DNA of 64,000 bases from NCBI GenBank assembly GCA_023374025.1, contig SIJG01000011.1:1245317-1309316 (forward strand), written 5' to 3'. Origin of the DNA: Heterodera schachtii (lineage: Eukaryota > Nematoda > Chromadorea > Rhabditida > Heteroderidae). Below, in pieces: positions 10,915-21,430 of the stretch. A program made the translations under genes and the position numbers. Numbering within the stretch: position 1 is the first letter of the stretch; every line of letters starts with the position of its first letter. Below the pieces are notes generated by a model. The model made no database searches, was not told where the DNA came from, and saw only the letters and a list, made by a program, of their open reading frames with translations.

Positions 10915-13190
10915 ATGTCAATTTCGACCAATTCAATAAATTGTGGAGATGATTTCACACCAGCAGAAAATGAGGGTAAATGAAATGGGAGAGAAATTGG
11001 AATTTTGTAATTTTCGGATGAAATTAAATAAATAATTAAATTCAAAATTAAATTTATATATATTTTTAGAAGTGAATGGAGAAGCAATTAGTTTGGACAA
11101 TGATGGGCAATTTGATGGAAAAAACAGTGAATCGATCGCTAATCATCAACAGTTTAAGAAGGTGGGCGAAAAAAAAAACGGAGCGCGCCAGTTGCGTCTT
11201 AGCCAAGTTTGGAGCATCATAACTTTTTTCTTTCTTGACCAAATCCAATATTATTGGTATCATTCGAAAGCTCATAACAAGCTCTATCGGCTTCCCAAAA
11301 AGCACAAAGATATGCCGACATGTAAAAAAGTTATAAATTAAAATATGCAAAAATTCTGACTTTTTGGTAGTATTCATGTTGCAACTTTTTATAAGTTGTT
11401 CAATCGCTTAAATAGCTTATCAAAAGCTTCTAAACAAGCATAGCTTTCGAATGATACTCATTTATAAATTATGGTCAACAAAGAAAAAATTTATAATGCT
11501 TTAAACTTGGCTCAGACGGAACTGACCCCTACCGAAAAAAGGCTCCCGGAAGAAACAATTGGGAGAAACATTTGAATTATACAAAAGTGATTTAATTTGT
11601 TAATTTAAATTTAGGAATTGCGTGAAAAGTTTGCCAAAATGGAAATGGAATTGAAAATGGCCAAATTGGAAATCGAAAATGTAAGTTTTGCTATAAAAAA
11701 ATATTAAAAAATATTGGCCAACATTTTTTTAATTTAGAAGGAACAAAAGTTAAAGCACCAGGAATTTATGGTCGAACAGATGAAATTGAAGGAAAAATGG
11801 GCCAAAATTGAACAGGAAAAGAAGAAAATCGGTAAAAATAAATAAATAAAGGAATTAGTAAAATTATTTTACGGAATTATTTATTTGGAGTAAATTGGTA
11901 AAATTAATAAATGACCATTTACGGATGCAAAATGTTTGACTGATAGAGTATCAAAATTGAGTTATTTGATTAATATGATATTCTTCGGCCATTTTTGACG
12001 GCATTAAAACATTTTTATAAAAGTTAAAATATTAATTTTTAGTCCATTTGAAATAAATAATTTATTTTAAGCTGTTGAGGAACAATTCACAAAAATGCAA
12101 AATGTTCAGAGAATTCTTTTGGAAAAAATCAGTGAATTGGAGAAGCAACAAAAAGAACAGCAGTCAAAAAGTGAGGAGAAATTAAAAATACAATAAAAAT
12201 AATTTTTATTTTAATTAAATTGCCTTTTTAAAATTAATTTTAGCAAATTCGGACCAATTGTCAAAAATGCAAAATGATCAGAAGATTCTTTTGAAAAAAA
12301 TCAGTGAATTCGAGAAACGGACGCAGAGAAAGGTGAATTAATTTGTAAGGGTAAAAAAATTTAATTTTAATTAAATAATTTAATTTTAAAATAATTTTAA
12401 TGAATTTTTTAGGCAATTTTAAATTTCCAACAGAATTATTGGGATGCCAATGATTGTGATGAGAATCTTGAAATCATTGGTGAAAATAATCACATTGTCC
12501 ATTATAAGGGAGATTATAAAGGTATTTTTCATATTTTGCTTACAAATTAGTATACAAATGTGCATTTCTCCTTAAAAGGTTGGCGTTCCGTCTTCGCTAA
12601 ACATCAAATTTGGCTGGGCAATAATTTTTCCGACATTTTTTACTACGAAATTTCAATCGGAAAAATGAATGAGTAAGCGATTTATTTATTTAATTGTTTT
12701 TTATTGTTATTCCTTTATTTTAATTTTTCAGTTATCTCATCAGTTTTGGATTCGGCATTATACAGAAGACAGAAGAATCGTATAAATCAGTGCGACATAA
12801 CAAAGACACTTATGCATATGAAAGTAATGGCTGTGTTTGGATTAACGGAGAAAGAAAGGGATCAAAGGACGAATATTCCTACTGTATTGGTGATACCGTA
12901 GGAATTGGTGTCAATTCCATCACGCGACAGATCTTTTTCACAAAGAATGGACTTCGTTTGGGTTGGCAAATAAATATATAATTAAACTAATCTTAAACTA
13001 TAATTAGTATGCTAATTGATATTTGAAATGTCGGAAATCCCTTAACTTTTTCACAGATTTCTCCGATTTTTTCGTTCCTCCATCTTTTGCTCGTGATCAT
13101 TATTATCCTTTCGTTACATTGGCCACATTTGATGACAAAATTGAGGCGAACTTTGTGCCCATTTTCATGTTCGATTTGGCGACTCTCTGA
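10915..13190 (+). CDS. SPRY-domain protein with N-terminal coiled coil, intact (355 aa)
   Basis: Ten exons join in phase: 10915-10975, 11070-11161, 11615-11680, 11738-11831, 12072-12170, 12244-12332, 12413-12521, 12579-12672, 12732-12961, 13057-13190, totalling 1068 bases. Residues 1-50 are polar without a hydrophobic leader. Residues about 51-165 are Lys/Glu/Gln-rich heptads (coiled coil), built partly from similar exon-length units (SKMQNDQKILL). Residues about 170-355 are a SPRY/B30.2 fold with NYWDAND, WRSVFAKH, DIFYYEIS, DTYAYES, GDTVGIGVN and FFTKNGLRL, ending DLATL. The domain arrangement is that of cyst nematode SPRY proteins related to RBP-1/SPRYSEC and to RanBPM (established knowledge). 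Whether this protein is secreted is unclear because no signal peptide is seen. Intron 2 holds a foldback MITE. It is the only fully open member in this window. Confidence 0.88.
11189..11524. mobile_element. Foldback MITE in intron 2 of the SPRY gene
   Basis: CAGTTGCGTCTTAGCCAAGT at the left and ACTTGGCTCAGACGGAACTG at the right are inverted, and pairing continues inward (ATCATTCGAAAGC against GCTTTCGAATGAT). The corresponding intron in copy 1 (2408-2483) lacks it. Outer limits are uncertain by about 20 bases and no target duplication is clear. Confidence 0.7.
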
Positions 13191-13495
13191 TGAAGAACTT
13201 ACAATAATTGTTGATCAATTCGTTTTCTTCAATTTTAATTTGGTTTTTTGAATGTTTAAAATATAAAGCAATTTAAAATCTAAATATTATTCTGTAAACA
13301 AATTCCCCATCTATAGTTTTATTTTACAATGTTTGGACAATTTCTAGACCAACCGGTGCCAGGACGAAGTGACAAAAGTATTAATGATCGTAAATACATA
13401 TTTAAATTAATTATTATTTTTATTTTTATGGCTAAATACCAAATTTTAACTTAGCTCAAACTTAATCTAATTAATTTATTTAAAATTTAGACTCA

Positions 13496-13731
13496 CTAAT
13501 TTTGAATGGGCTTCGTTTGGGTTGTCAAATAGATAATTTAATTTAAAAATTTTTAAATTATAATTTTTATTTAATTGATTTTTGTATAAATCCCTCAAAT
13601 TTTTCACTGATTCCTCCAGTTTTTCATTGTTACATCTTTTACCAATGATCCTTTTCATCCATTATTACTCTGATGATAAAATTAAGGCGAATTTTGGGCC
13701 CAATTTCAAATTCGATTTGGCGTCTCTCTGA
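13496..13731 (+). pseudogene. 3' fragment of another SPRY gene
   Basis: AATGGGCTTCGTTTGGG followed by an intron-like stretch and the last-exon sequence (TTTTGGGCCCAATTTCAAATTC, ending CTCTCTGA) matches the ends of the other SPRY copies. The last exon is frameshifted and the upstream part is missing. Repeated tail sequence (GCTAGAGCAGA..CAACTCCC) near 13905 shows this is part of a local duplication. Confidence 0.7.
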
Positions 13732-15243
13732 GGAAGAAGAAATATTCACTAAAACTGATCAATATGTAATTTTTAATGTTTTTTATGCTTTTCTTCAATT
13801 AAAATTGGTTTTTTGAATTTTAAAAAAGTAAAACAAATTTATGAAAATATAATTCCGCGATAAATTTCCTGTAGTTTTACTTTTACTATCTTAGTAAATT
13901 GCTAGAGCAGACCCAACTCCCCTGGGATTGCTAAAATTTTGATTTCTCCAGGTCACCATTGACGAATGATCTGATCACGGTGGTGAATTGGTTTTTTAAT
14001 CAGCATCCAAAGTTGTACTAGCATAAATAGCAAATTTCATCAAATGCACAAAAAATATGTCTTAAATAATACTGTACTTATAATTTTGAATTAGCAAAAT
14101 GAGCCGATTTTTTTTAATTTCATATTTTCCCCAAACTTTCCAATTTGTCTGAAATATCGTAAGCCAATAATTCACGGAATTCCGGTAAAAGCGACTTCTG
14201 TTCAGTTCCATCACTGTTTGCAGGGTATTTGCTGCTGACATTTGGCGCCATAAAATTGGCGCTTCTACAATCCGCTGTTTTTGTCCCAAATTGCCCCAAA
14301 TTGGCTTACAAATTAGAAAAACTATAAAGAGGTCAAATGAATAGTTACTGTAAGAGGTACAGAAGACATCTTATTTTTATTAGCATTTTTCCTATTTCTT
14401 ATTTTGCAGCTTATGTTGATTTTCAATTGCTTTTCTAATTCGCTATCCATGCCGAACGTGCGTTGGTGAATTCATTGGCCAAAACTGAAAATTAAAAAAA
14501 AATTAAATGCTTTCTTTTTGTTATTTTCCATCATCAGTTTCGGTAACTGGATGGGAGGTCAAAACCGCCGATTTGTACACCGCTAAGAATGGCACTCCCA
14601 AGTGCTCGAAATGTAAAGTTTTGTCTGAGCTTAATTTTTAATATAATTTTGTGGAGGACAAAGCGGATTCGCGTTCATTTTTAAATACATAAAAACACCA
14701 TGCCAAACTTTTTTTTTTATTATGGATCATTTCATTTTGTATAGTTCAATTTCTTAAGAATTCTACAAAAAATTTTGGTTGGCACCGCCAAAAATCCCCC
14801 ATCCTTCTGGAAATTATTTAAAATTCTACGAAAAATTAAGTAACAATATAATCTTGTAGAAATTTTATTTGAAATACCAGCTTTGTCTTCGTTTTGTGTT
14901 AGTTTCGAAAAAAATGCAACATGATTCAAACCCGGCTCGGCAATAAAATGAATTCTAATCCTTTCGAGGCTATGCCTTTTTTATACTTCGCAAAATCATC
15001 CATTCTTTGTATCAATCGAACTTTAAAGTCGAGAGAGATTCTGTTTAACTAAATTCTTGGCTTAAGGCAATAGACAAATTAATGATTATTTGTTCTTTTA
15101 TTGTATTTATAATTCTGGAGACATTAAGCTTTCTTTGGTACTAAGAATGAAGGCTTTGACGAAGAAAAAAAAATTGTTTAATGCTTTAGATACAATTTTT
15201 TTTGAGAATGTCAATTGAGCGATTGTGTGATTTGTTTTCCAGG
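13732..15243. other. Intergenic with one unassigned candidate exon
   Basis: Mostly AT-rich. Bases 14538-14641 follow a CATCAG acceptor and read in one frame as about 34 residues with TGWEVKTADLYTAKNGTP and a CSKC pair before TAA. The composition looks coding but no family was recognised and no partner exon was found. It could be an upstream exon of the zinc-knuckle gene, or a remnant. Confidence 0.3.
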
Positions 15244-15827
15244 ATGGAGCTGAATGACTCAGACGAGGTGAGTTTTAATTTAGGAAACATGATTAAATTT
15301 CCGGAAATAATGTTTTTCTGTTAATGAAAAAAAAAATTTTTTTTTTGAAAAACACGTCACTTCCTTCTTTCTAAATTCTCAGGGATCGGACGCAAAGCAT
15401 TGTGGGGACGTATCACAACCAATTTGGTCGCATCACGATTTTGGATGGGACAATGAGCCGATGATGCATGGTGGGGACGAAAGTGTGCGGCAACTGTTGG
15501 CTCGGAAGCCAAAAAAGCCACCGGCGAGGCCATCAGACCCCAAAAGAGCCTGCTGCTTTAAATGCGGGGATATTGGTAAAGTTTAAAAGGGATATAAAAA
15601 TGATTTTTTCTAAAGGACACAAAGCGGCAGTGTGTACCAGCGGGGGCGAGCGCTGTTTCTGCTGTGGCAAGTACGGAACGCATCTTGCAGAAGAATGCCG
15701 CAATCGCCACCCCGACTCAATTGGGAAAGGGCGCAAATGTTGGAATTGCGGGGGCGGGCACAAAATGACGCGCTGCCACATGCCGAAGTGGTGCAACAGG
15801 CACAAAACCTGGCACAATTACTGCTGA
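15244..15827 (+). CDS. CCHC zinc-knuckle protein (142 aa)
   Basis: Three exons join in phase: 15244-15267, 15383-15575, 15616-15827. The second intron is only 40 bases. The splice restores a knuckle split between exons (CFKCGDIG then HKAAVC, giving C-x2-C-x4-H-x4-C). Two further knuckles follow, CFCCGKYGTHLAEEC and CWNCGGGHKMTRC, then a Cys/His-rich tail ending WHNYC. The first 70 residues are acidic then Lys/Pro-rich (KPKKPPARPSDPKR). CCHC knuckles bind single-stranded nucleic acid. It could be a cellular RNA-binding protein or a domesticated retrotransposon Gag end; introns and lack of a neighbouring polymerase favour a host gene. The ATG is one base after a TTTTCCAG acceptor, which suggests either trans-splicing or an upstream exon. 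Confidence 0.75.
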
Positions 15828-16657
15828 GCATTGTGGGGGCGGCGGAGGAACGAAGAAAATGAAAAGATTCTGATTTGGCGTGATAAAAAATTGTGGGGAC
15901 GTATTATATACGATTTGTTGGTTATTTTTTGTTGATTGATAATTATTGTTGGACAATTAAAGCATGGTAAAATTTCATTTTTTTCCAGTTGCTGCCTGTC
16001 CATGCCGACGGCACTCGTTTCCAAAAAAAACAATTTTGTAAAATCGCAACGCAAAAAAAAAGTTAAATCAGAAAAAAAGGTTGTCGCCAGTGTGCAGTAC
16101 CACCCTCTCCCCGCCAAGCCGAAATCCTGGCACCGTCCCTGCGTGCCAAGATCGGGAACCTGACAAAATCGGATTTGAATTCCGGGAATTCTATCAAGCC
16201 TAATTCCGAACCACGGAAAATTGAGGGATTGGTGGGAAAGAACACGAAATCTTACTGGCAAAAACTCCGAGATTTTGGCAAACGCCAACTTTTGGGAAAT
16301 ACATTAATAGAGCTTCGTTTTTTTCGAGGTTTTTATGCTTAGTGCCTCCGTGGCACCAAAAAATTTCGGAAGTCGGAATTCCGACCCCAAAAATGCCGGA
16401 AGTCGAAATTTTTCATAAAAAAAAAATATAATTAAAAATTTTTAAGTATTTAATAGGCTAAATTTTTAACCGTGTAAAAGGTGATTTCAAACTGTTTTAG
16501 TATATTTAATATATTTATTTGGAAAATTTTTTAGTGATTTCAAAATATTTTTATGTAATTTTACATTATTTTGGAATTTTTTTTTTTGCGACAGTTACAC
16601 CTTTTTTTTTGCGGCGCGCTTTATCCAAAGAGAATTTGGGAAACTGTGGGGAAGGGT
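15828..16657. other. Intergenic downstream of the zinc-knuckle gene
   Basis: No gene is supported. Open frames on both strands at 15900-16290 lack splice context and look like composition shadows. GGAAGTCGGAATTCCGAC (16367-16385) and a similar GGAAGTCGAAATT just after are short repeat units of the kind seen in the transposon interiors. Confidence 0.4.
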
Positions 16658-16682
16658 CCGGCGGTGCCGATAGGCGCCGCTG
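16658..16682 (+). repeat. GC-rich hairpin module, copy c
   Basis: The same hairpin with one mismatch in the right arm (CCGCTGG). The preceding TTTTTTTTGCGGCGCGCTTT and following AAATTT context also match the copy at 30811, so the conserved unit is longer than the hairpin. Confidence 0.85.
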
Positions 16683-16741
16683 GGAAATTTTTCAAACGAA
16701 CTCACTTGGGTGTCTAAAATTTTGGTCACTCCCGATCCGTG

Positions 16742-17252
16742 ACTGGACAATTGGACAGTGGACAATCGGACAGTGGACAATCGGACAGTTGGACAATCGG
16801 ACAGTGAGGACAATCGGACAGTTGGACAATCGGACAGTGAGGACAATCGGACAGAGGTGGACAATCGGGCAGTGGACAATCCGACAGTAAAACACACAAA
16901 AATATATTAAAATGCCATCTCCGCATGGGACCGATTGTGCCATAATCCACAAGACGGCATTATGCGCGAGTAATGGTAATAAAAAGCTTTTATATTAATC
17001 AAATATGCAACCATCATTTACGAAATGCCAAACTCAAATTAATTTGCAAAGAATAATGTTTTAAACTGCATTAGCACTTTTTTATTTGCCTATTTTCCTT
17101 TTTTCTTCATATGGCACACTCGGTCCCCTCCGGCGACGGCATTTTCTTATCTTTTTTACGCAGTTTACTGTCAGATTGTCCACTGTCCGATTGTCCACCT
17201 CTGTCCGATTGTCCAACTGTCCGATTGTCCACTGTCCGATTGTCCGGGAGCC
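16742..17252. repeat. Inverted arrays of GGACAATCGGACAGT flanking a short core
   Basis: Bases 16742-16889 contain about ten units of GGACAATCGGACAGT type. Bases 17163-17252 contain the complement (ACTGTCCGATTGTCC). The 270-base core between has no clear coding content. This resembles a non-autonomous element with expanded subterminal repeats. Open frames on both strands here are repeat artefacts. Confidence 0.7.
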
Positions 17253-17290
17253 CTCATCACCCTGGAGGAGTGATCTGATCACAGATACGA

Positions 17291-17313
17291 GGGGGGGGGG
17301 GGGGGGGGGGGGG
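17291..17313 (+). repeat. 23-base G homopolymer
   Basis: An uninterrupted G run followed by TGGGTCC and a weak copy of the hairpin module (GCGATGGAAACAGGCGC). Exact length may be unreliable in assembly. Confidence 0.7.
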
Positions 17314-19020
17314 TGGGTCCAGCGATGGAAACAGGCGCAGCCGGGGAAAATATTGGAAATTTTAATTAAATTGTCAAAAAGTTATAAAAGGTTCAAAAAA
17401 TTAACTCTTTTTTTTGTAAAATTTTCTTCGGCTCTGGGAGGAGGTAATTATTAAAGCCTCGCGATTTCAAATTGCGGATCCCGCTGCAGGATTGGAACTG
17501 AAATTTTTTGCGGGACAGAATCCCGGGATGAATCCTGCAAAATGCCGCATGGGATCGCGATCGGTTACGATAATGACCACCTGGCAACGGCCTGTGGATT
17601 TCCGAGTTTCGACATTTTTTGGGCCTAACGAATTCCGAAAATTATTGGCACTACGAAGGCTTTCCTGGCTCTGATGACCCATTCTCTGAGTTATATATCA
17701 ATTACGAATTTTCTTCTAAAACAATTTAAAAATTTCCGCCGGTGCCTATTGGTTCCGTATTATCTGTTTTCTCAACGAATAAAATGATAATTTGGTTAAA
17801 AATTGCTCACAAATCTCATCAAATCGTTCCAACTAGGGCTTGGCCAGGCTCGACTTTGCACTCGAAGCCGAAGCTCGAAAAGAAGCCCAATTTTTTTCGA
17901 TGCACGAAGCTCGAAGCTAAAAAAACGCTAAGTTTCGAAATAAATTTTTAATCCAAAAAAAATATCACAGTTAAATTCCATTAAATATCAAATTTAAATC
18001 ATAACACAGATCAACCACTTGGATTAAACATTGAGCTTTTTGGCCAAAATATTTTTTTGAATTAGGAAAAAGTTTGTTGTTAATTCTTAGTGCTTTCTCG
18101 GGTTTGAGTCAATTTAAAAAATTAAAGGTATTTGTGATACTGGTGGTAACAACAGACGTCGCCAGGGGGAAAATTGTAAATTTTGATCTATTCTTAAAAG
18201 ATTTACATCGAAAATTGCAAATTTGTACTTCTTTAGATCAAAAATTTAATGCATGTAACAATTTTCTTAGGAAAATTCTTTGCGGCACTTTTTCAAATTT
18301 CTTGAGATTATGAGGGACCGGCGGTGCTGATTTGGTTTTTATTATAGAAAGTTTTAATCAATTTAGTGAATATGAAAAAAAAAGTCTCGGGTTTTTGGGT
18401 CTCGGGATTTGCAGTCTCGGTCTATAGTCTATATCTCACCAAATACAATATTTTTTTGTACTTTGCTTTATTATTTGCAATAAATTTGAATTTATAAACA
18501 CTGGCTTACTGTATGTTTCTGTGAGTACTGAAAAGTCATAGGACCAAATCTTTCAATTTTCGAGTTTTGAACCGGCTCAAAAACCGGTTTTTTGGCATTT
18601 CCGCAACTCGAGACATATTTTTTCGTGCTTAGCTCCTCGAGACGAATCGATTGGCATATCATTTGACCCTTTTTTCCCTTGGCGTTCACTACAATTTATC
18701 CAATCTTTTTATATTTGTTTATTTTATATCCCAATCTTTTTTTTTGCCAATTTCTGTTGTTTTTGCCATTTTTTGGATCATCGTTTGCCGAACACTTAAA
18801 GATAAATGAACGATAAAGACTCTGAATTGTGAGAATAAATTCAAATATCTTTTATCCTTTTTTTGCCCATCGCATTTTCTCCCATTTTTGGGTCATCGTT
18901 TTGCGTAAATTATTTACTTTTTGGCGTATAAATATGTACGCAAATTCAGCAATTGACCTTCTTAACCTTAAATTAAAAAAAAAATAAAATTCGATTCAAA
19001 TTTTAGATTTTAAAATTAAA
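17314..19020. other. Intergenic, repeat-derived
   Basis: No gene is supported. It includes a weak hairpin-module copy near 17734, a possible transposon end at 17834 (TAGGGCTTGGCCAGGCTCGA) with AAGCTCGAA repeats, and another hairpin fragment at 18314. Bases 18428-18540 are duplicated at about 22622-22730 and 18770-18860 resemble 22330-22390 and 25460-25560. These are traces of segmental duplications that also copied the SPRY genes. Confidence 0.45.
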
Positions 19021-21430
19021 ATGCCATCATTAACCCCCACTTTTTCGTCAGCTGACGAATTCTCTCCACTCCAAAGTAAAATATTTTGTTTAAAATAATT
19101 AATTTTTAAAAAATTTTTATTTATTTTATTTGTAGCAATTTTTACAAATCTGAGTACATCGGAGGAAATGAGTATTCTGACTGCCAGAATTGCTGAGCTG
19201 AATCGAGCTAACATAATGGAACCATCAATCGCATGTTCTGCTGATTTGTTTAGACAAGACGGAAACGGTAGGAAATTGGAGGATACAGTATCAAAATTAT
19301 GTGGTCACAAATGGGAGAGGAAAGATCAATTGGTTTGCAAGTTGTCATGAAATGTTGTTTCGAAGCGTTTTATAATAATTGCTGATCAGTGATCACGAAC
19401 TTGCCACCCATTTCACCAATTTTCCGAATTATTTAACCCAAATTCGAAAGAAAAAAACGAAAAATTGAAAAAATGATTTATCACCCTTTGTTTCGAATGT
19501 TGTTCTGGAAGTCAGAATTACTAAATAATATTTTTAAAAATATTTCAGGATCGGATGATGATGGGTTTGGGTCGATAGCAGTTCGTACAATGGCGTTTCG
19601 TACAATTTGAAACAAACGAAGGTAAGCAAAATTTACAAAAAAATGAAGTTCTTTTTTTAAACACTAATAAATAAATATACACTTCGGTTGTAAAGAGTTT
19701 TTCAAATATTTAATTTATTTTAAATATTTATTTTTTTTATATATTTTCTAAAATTTTCCCGATTTTCACTGTATTTTGTGGTGTCTCGGTCACTGTGAAG
19801 GAGAGTTCTGATCAAATTGGTGAAAAAGACTTTTTTGATCAGAATCAAAAGTTATGTAACAGTAATTTTCAGAATATTTCCTATACTTAAAATTGAGTAT
19901 TTGTCGATTAAAAATTTTGTTGCTAAACGTTTATGACCAATGAATTTTCGGGAAAAAAGGGGGGCGAGTGCCATCTGGCGGTGCCATTAAGCGCCGCCAG
20001 GGAAAAATTGAAAATTTAAGTGACATTTGTTAACAAAAAGAACAGTTAAAATGCGAGGATAAATTAAAACGGAAAATTTTTTTTGTCGTTTTTAAATGTT
20101 TATATTTTAAATTTATAAATTAATTTGATTTTTAATCAGTTGTCGAAAATTTTGGAAAAAATCAGTGAATTGGAAAAGCAGCAAAATGAACAGTCAACAG
20201 GCGAGGATAATTTAACAATAAATAATACTAATTTTTAATGTTTACATTTATATTAAAATTCATTCAATTTAAGTTATTGCGGAACAATTTTCAAAAATTT
20301 TTGAAAAAATCAGTGAATTGGAAAAGCAGCAAAAACAGCAGCACGAAAACATGACCAAAGGCGAGTGAATTTTAGCGAAGAAAAAATTAAAAATTTCTTT
20401 TTGTAAAAGGAATTTAAAATATGAATTGAAAAAATTTAATTTTTTTGCCATTTTTAAATTTTAAAAATTACTTTTAGAAAATTCGGACCAATTTTCAAAA
20501 ATGCAAAATGACCAAAAGACTCTTTTGGAAAAAGTCAGGGAATTCGAGAAACGGAAGCAGAGAAAAGATTAATTATGGGCTTAAAATATTTATTTTTAAT
20601 ATTTTTCTTATTATGTAATTAATAAAAATACATGAATTATTTAAGGCACTTTTAAATTTCCGACAAAATTATTGGGATGTTAATAATTGTCAAGAGAAAC
20701 TCGAAATCATTGGCGACAAAAAATTGACTGTCCGTTACAAGGGAAATATTAATGGTATTTTCGAACAATTTACTTATTATTTATATTTCCCTTTAAAGTT
20801 TGCTGTTCCGTGTTTGCAAAACATCCGATTTTGCTGAACAATAATTCGTCCGAAATTTTTTACTATGAAATTTTGGTCAAAAATAAGAAAAAGTAAGTGA
20901 TTTTTCTCAAATTTATTAACAGAGAAATATTAAAAGTGTATAATTACTAACAAAAATGTTATATTCCTTTATTAATTTTCAGTTTAATTATCTTCGGATT
21001 CGCCGTCAAACAGCCGACACAATATGAATGGATATTTCAAAATGGCACTTATGCATTTTAAAGTGCTGGCTTTATTTGGATTAACGGAGGAAGAAAGGGA
21101 AGAAATGCCCAATATTCCTACGGTGTTGGCGATACCGTAGGAATTGGCGTCAATTCGCACACTCGGCAGATCATTTTCACCAAAAATGGACTTCGTTTGG
21201 GTTGGCAAATGAATAAATAATTAAACAGATCTTAAATTATAATTTTATTTAATTAATTTTAGTTGTCAAAAATTCCTTAACTTTTTACAGATTTCTCTGA
21301 TTTTTTCGTTGATCCATCTTTTGCTGATGATTCATTACATCCATCTGTTTCTATTTGGCATTCTGGTGACCAAGACCAAATTGAGGCAAATTTTGGTCCC
21401 AATTTTAAATTCAATTTGGCAACTCTCTGA
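19021..21430 (+). pseudogene. SPRY-domain gene copy 3, with stop codons
   Basis: The start exon 19021-19075 and second exon 19136-19267 (LSTSEEMSILTARIAELNRAN) join in phase. Coiled-coil exons follow near 20143-20200, 20275-20360 and 20477-20570, then SPRY exons from 20646 to TGA at 21428-21430. Two lesions are clear. The donor after the coiled coil reads AAAGATTAA instead of AAGGTGAATT, giving a stop near 20570. The SPRY exon reads GCA TTT TAA where intact copies read GCA TAT GAA (stop at 21059-21061). The last exon is otherwise intact. Two of the introns would use GC donors (20201, 20361). Confidence 0.8.
19975..20000 (+). repeat. GC-rich hairpin module, variant in an intron of SPRY copy 3
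   Basis: CTGGCGGTGCCATTAAGCG with the compensating right arm CCGCCAG. Both arms changed so that pairing is kept, in the same context (GGGAAAAATTGAAAATTTAAGT) as the other copies. Confidence 0.7.

Noticed and set aside
15533..16288. Minus-strand open frames over the zinc-knuckle gene
   Set aside because: They are antisense shadows of the knuckle exons and their 3' flank; no motif or splice pattern supports them.
16595..17282. Open frames in four phases with repeated DNRTV or CPIV
   Set aside because: They come from the GGACAATCGGACAGT array read in several frames.
19549..19608. Possible exon reading GSDDDGFGSIAVRT
   Set aside because: It follows an acceptor but lies in repeat-derived intron sequence of a pseudogene and stops at once.
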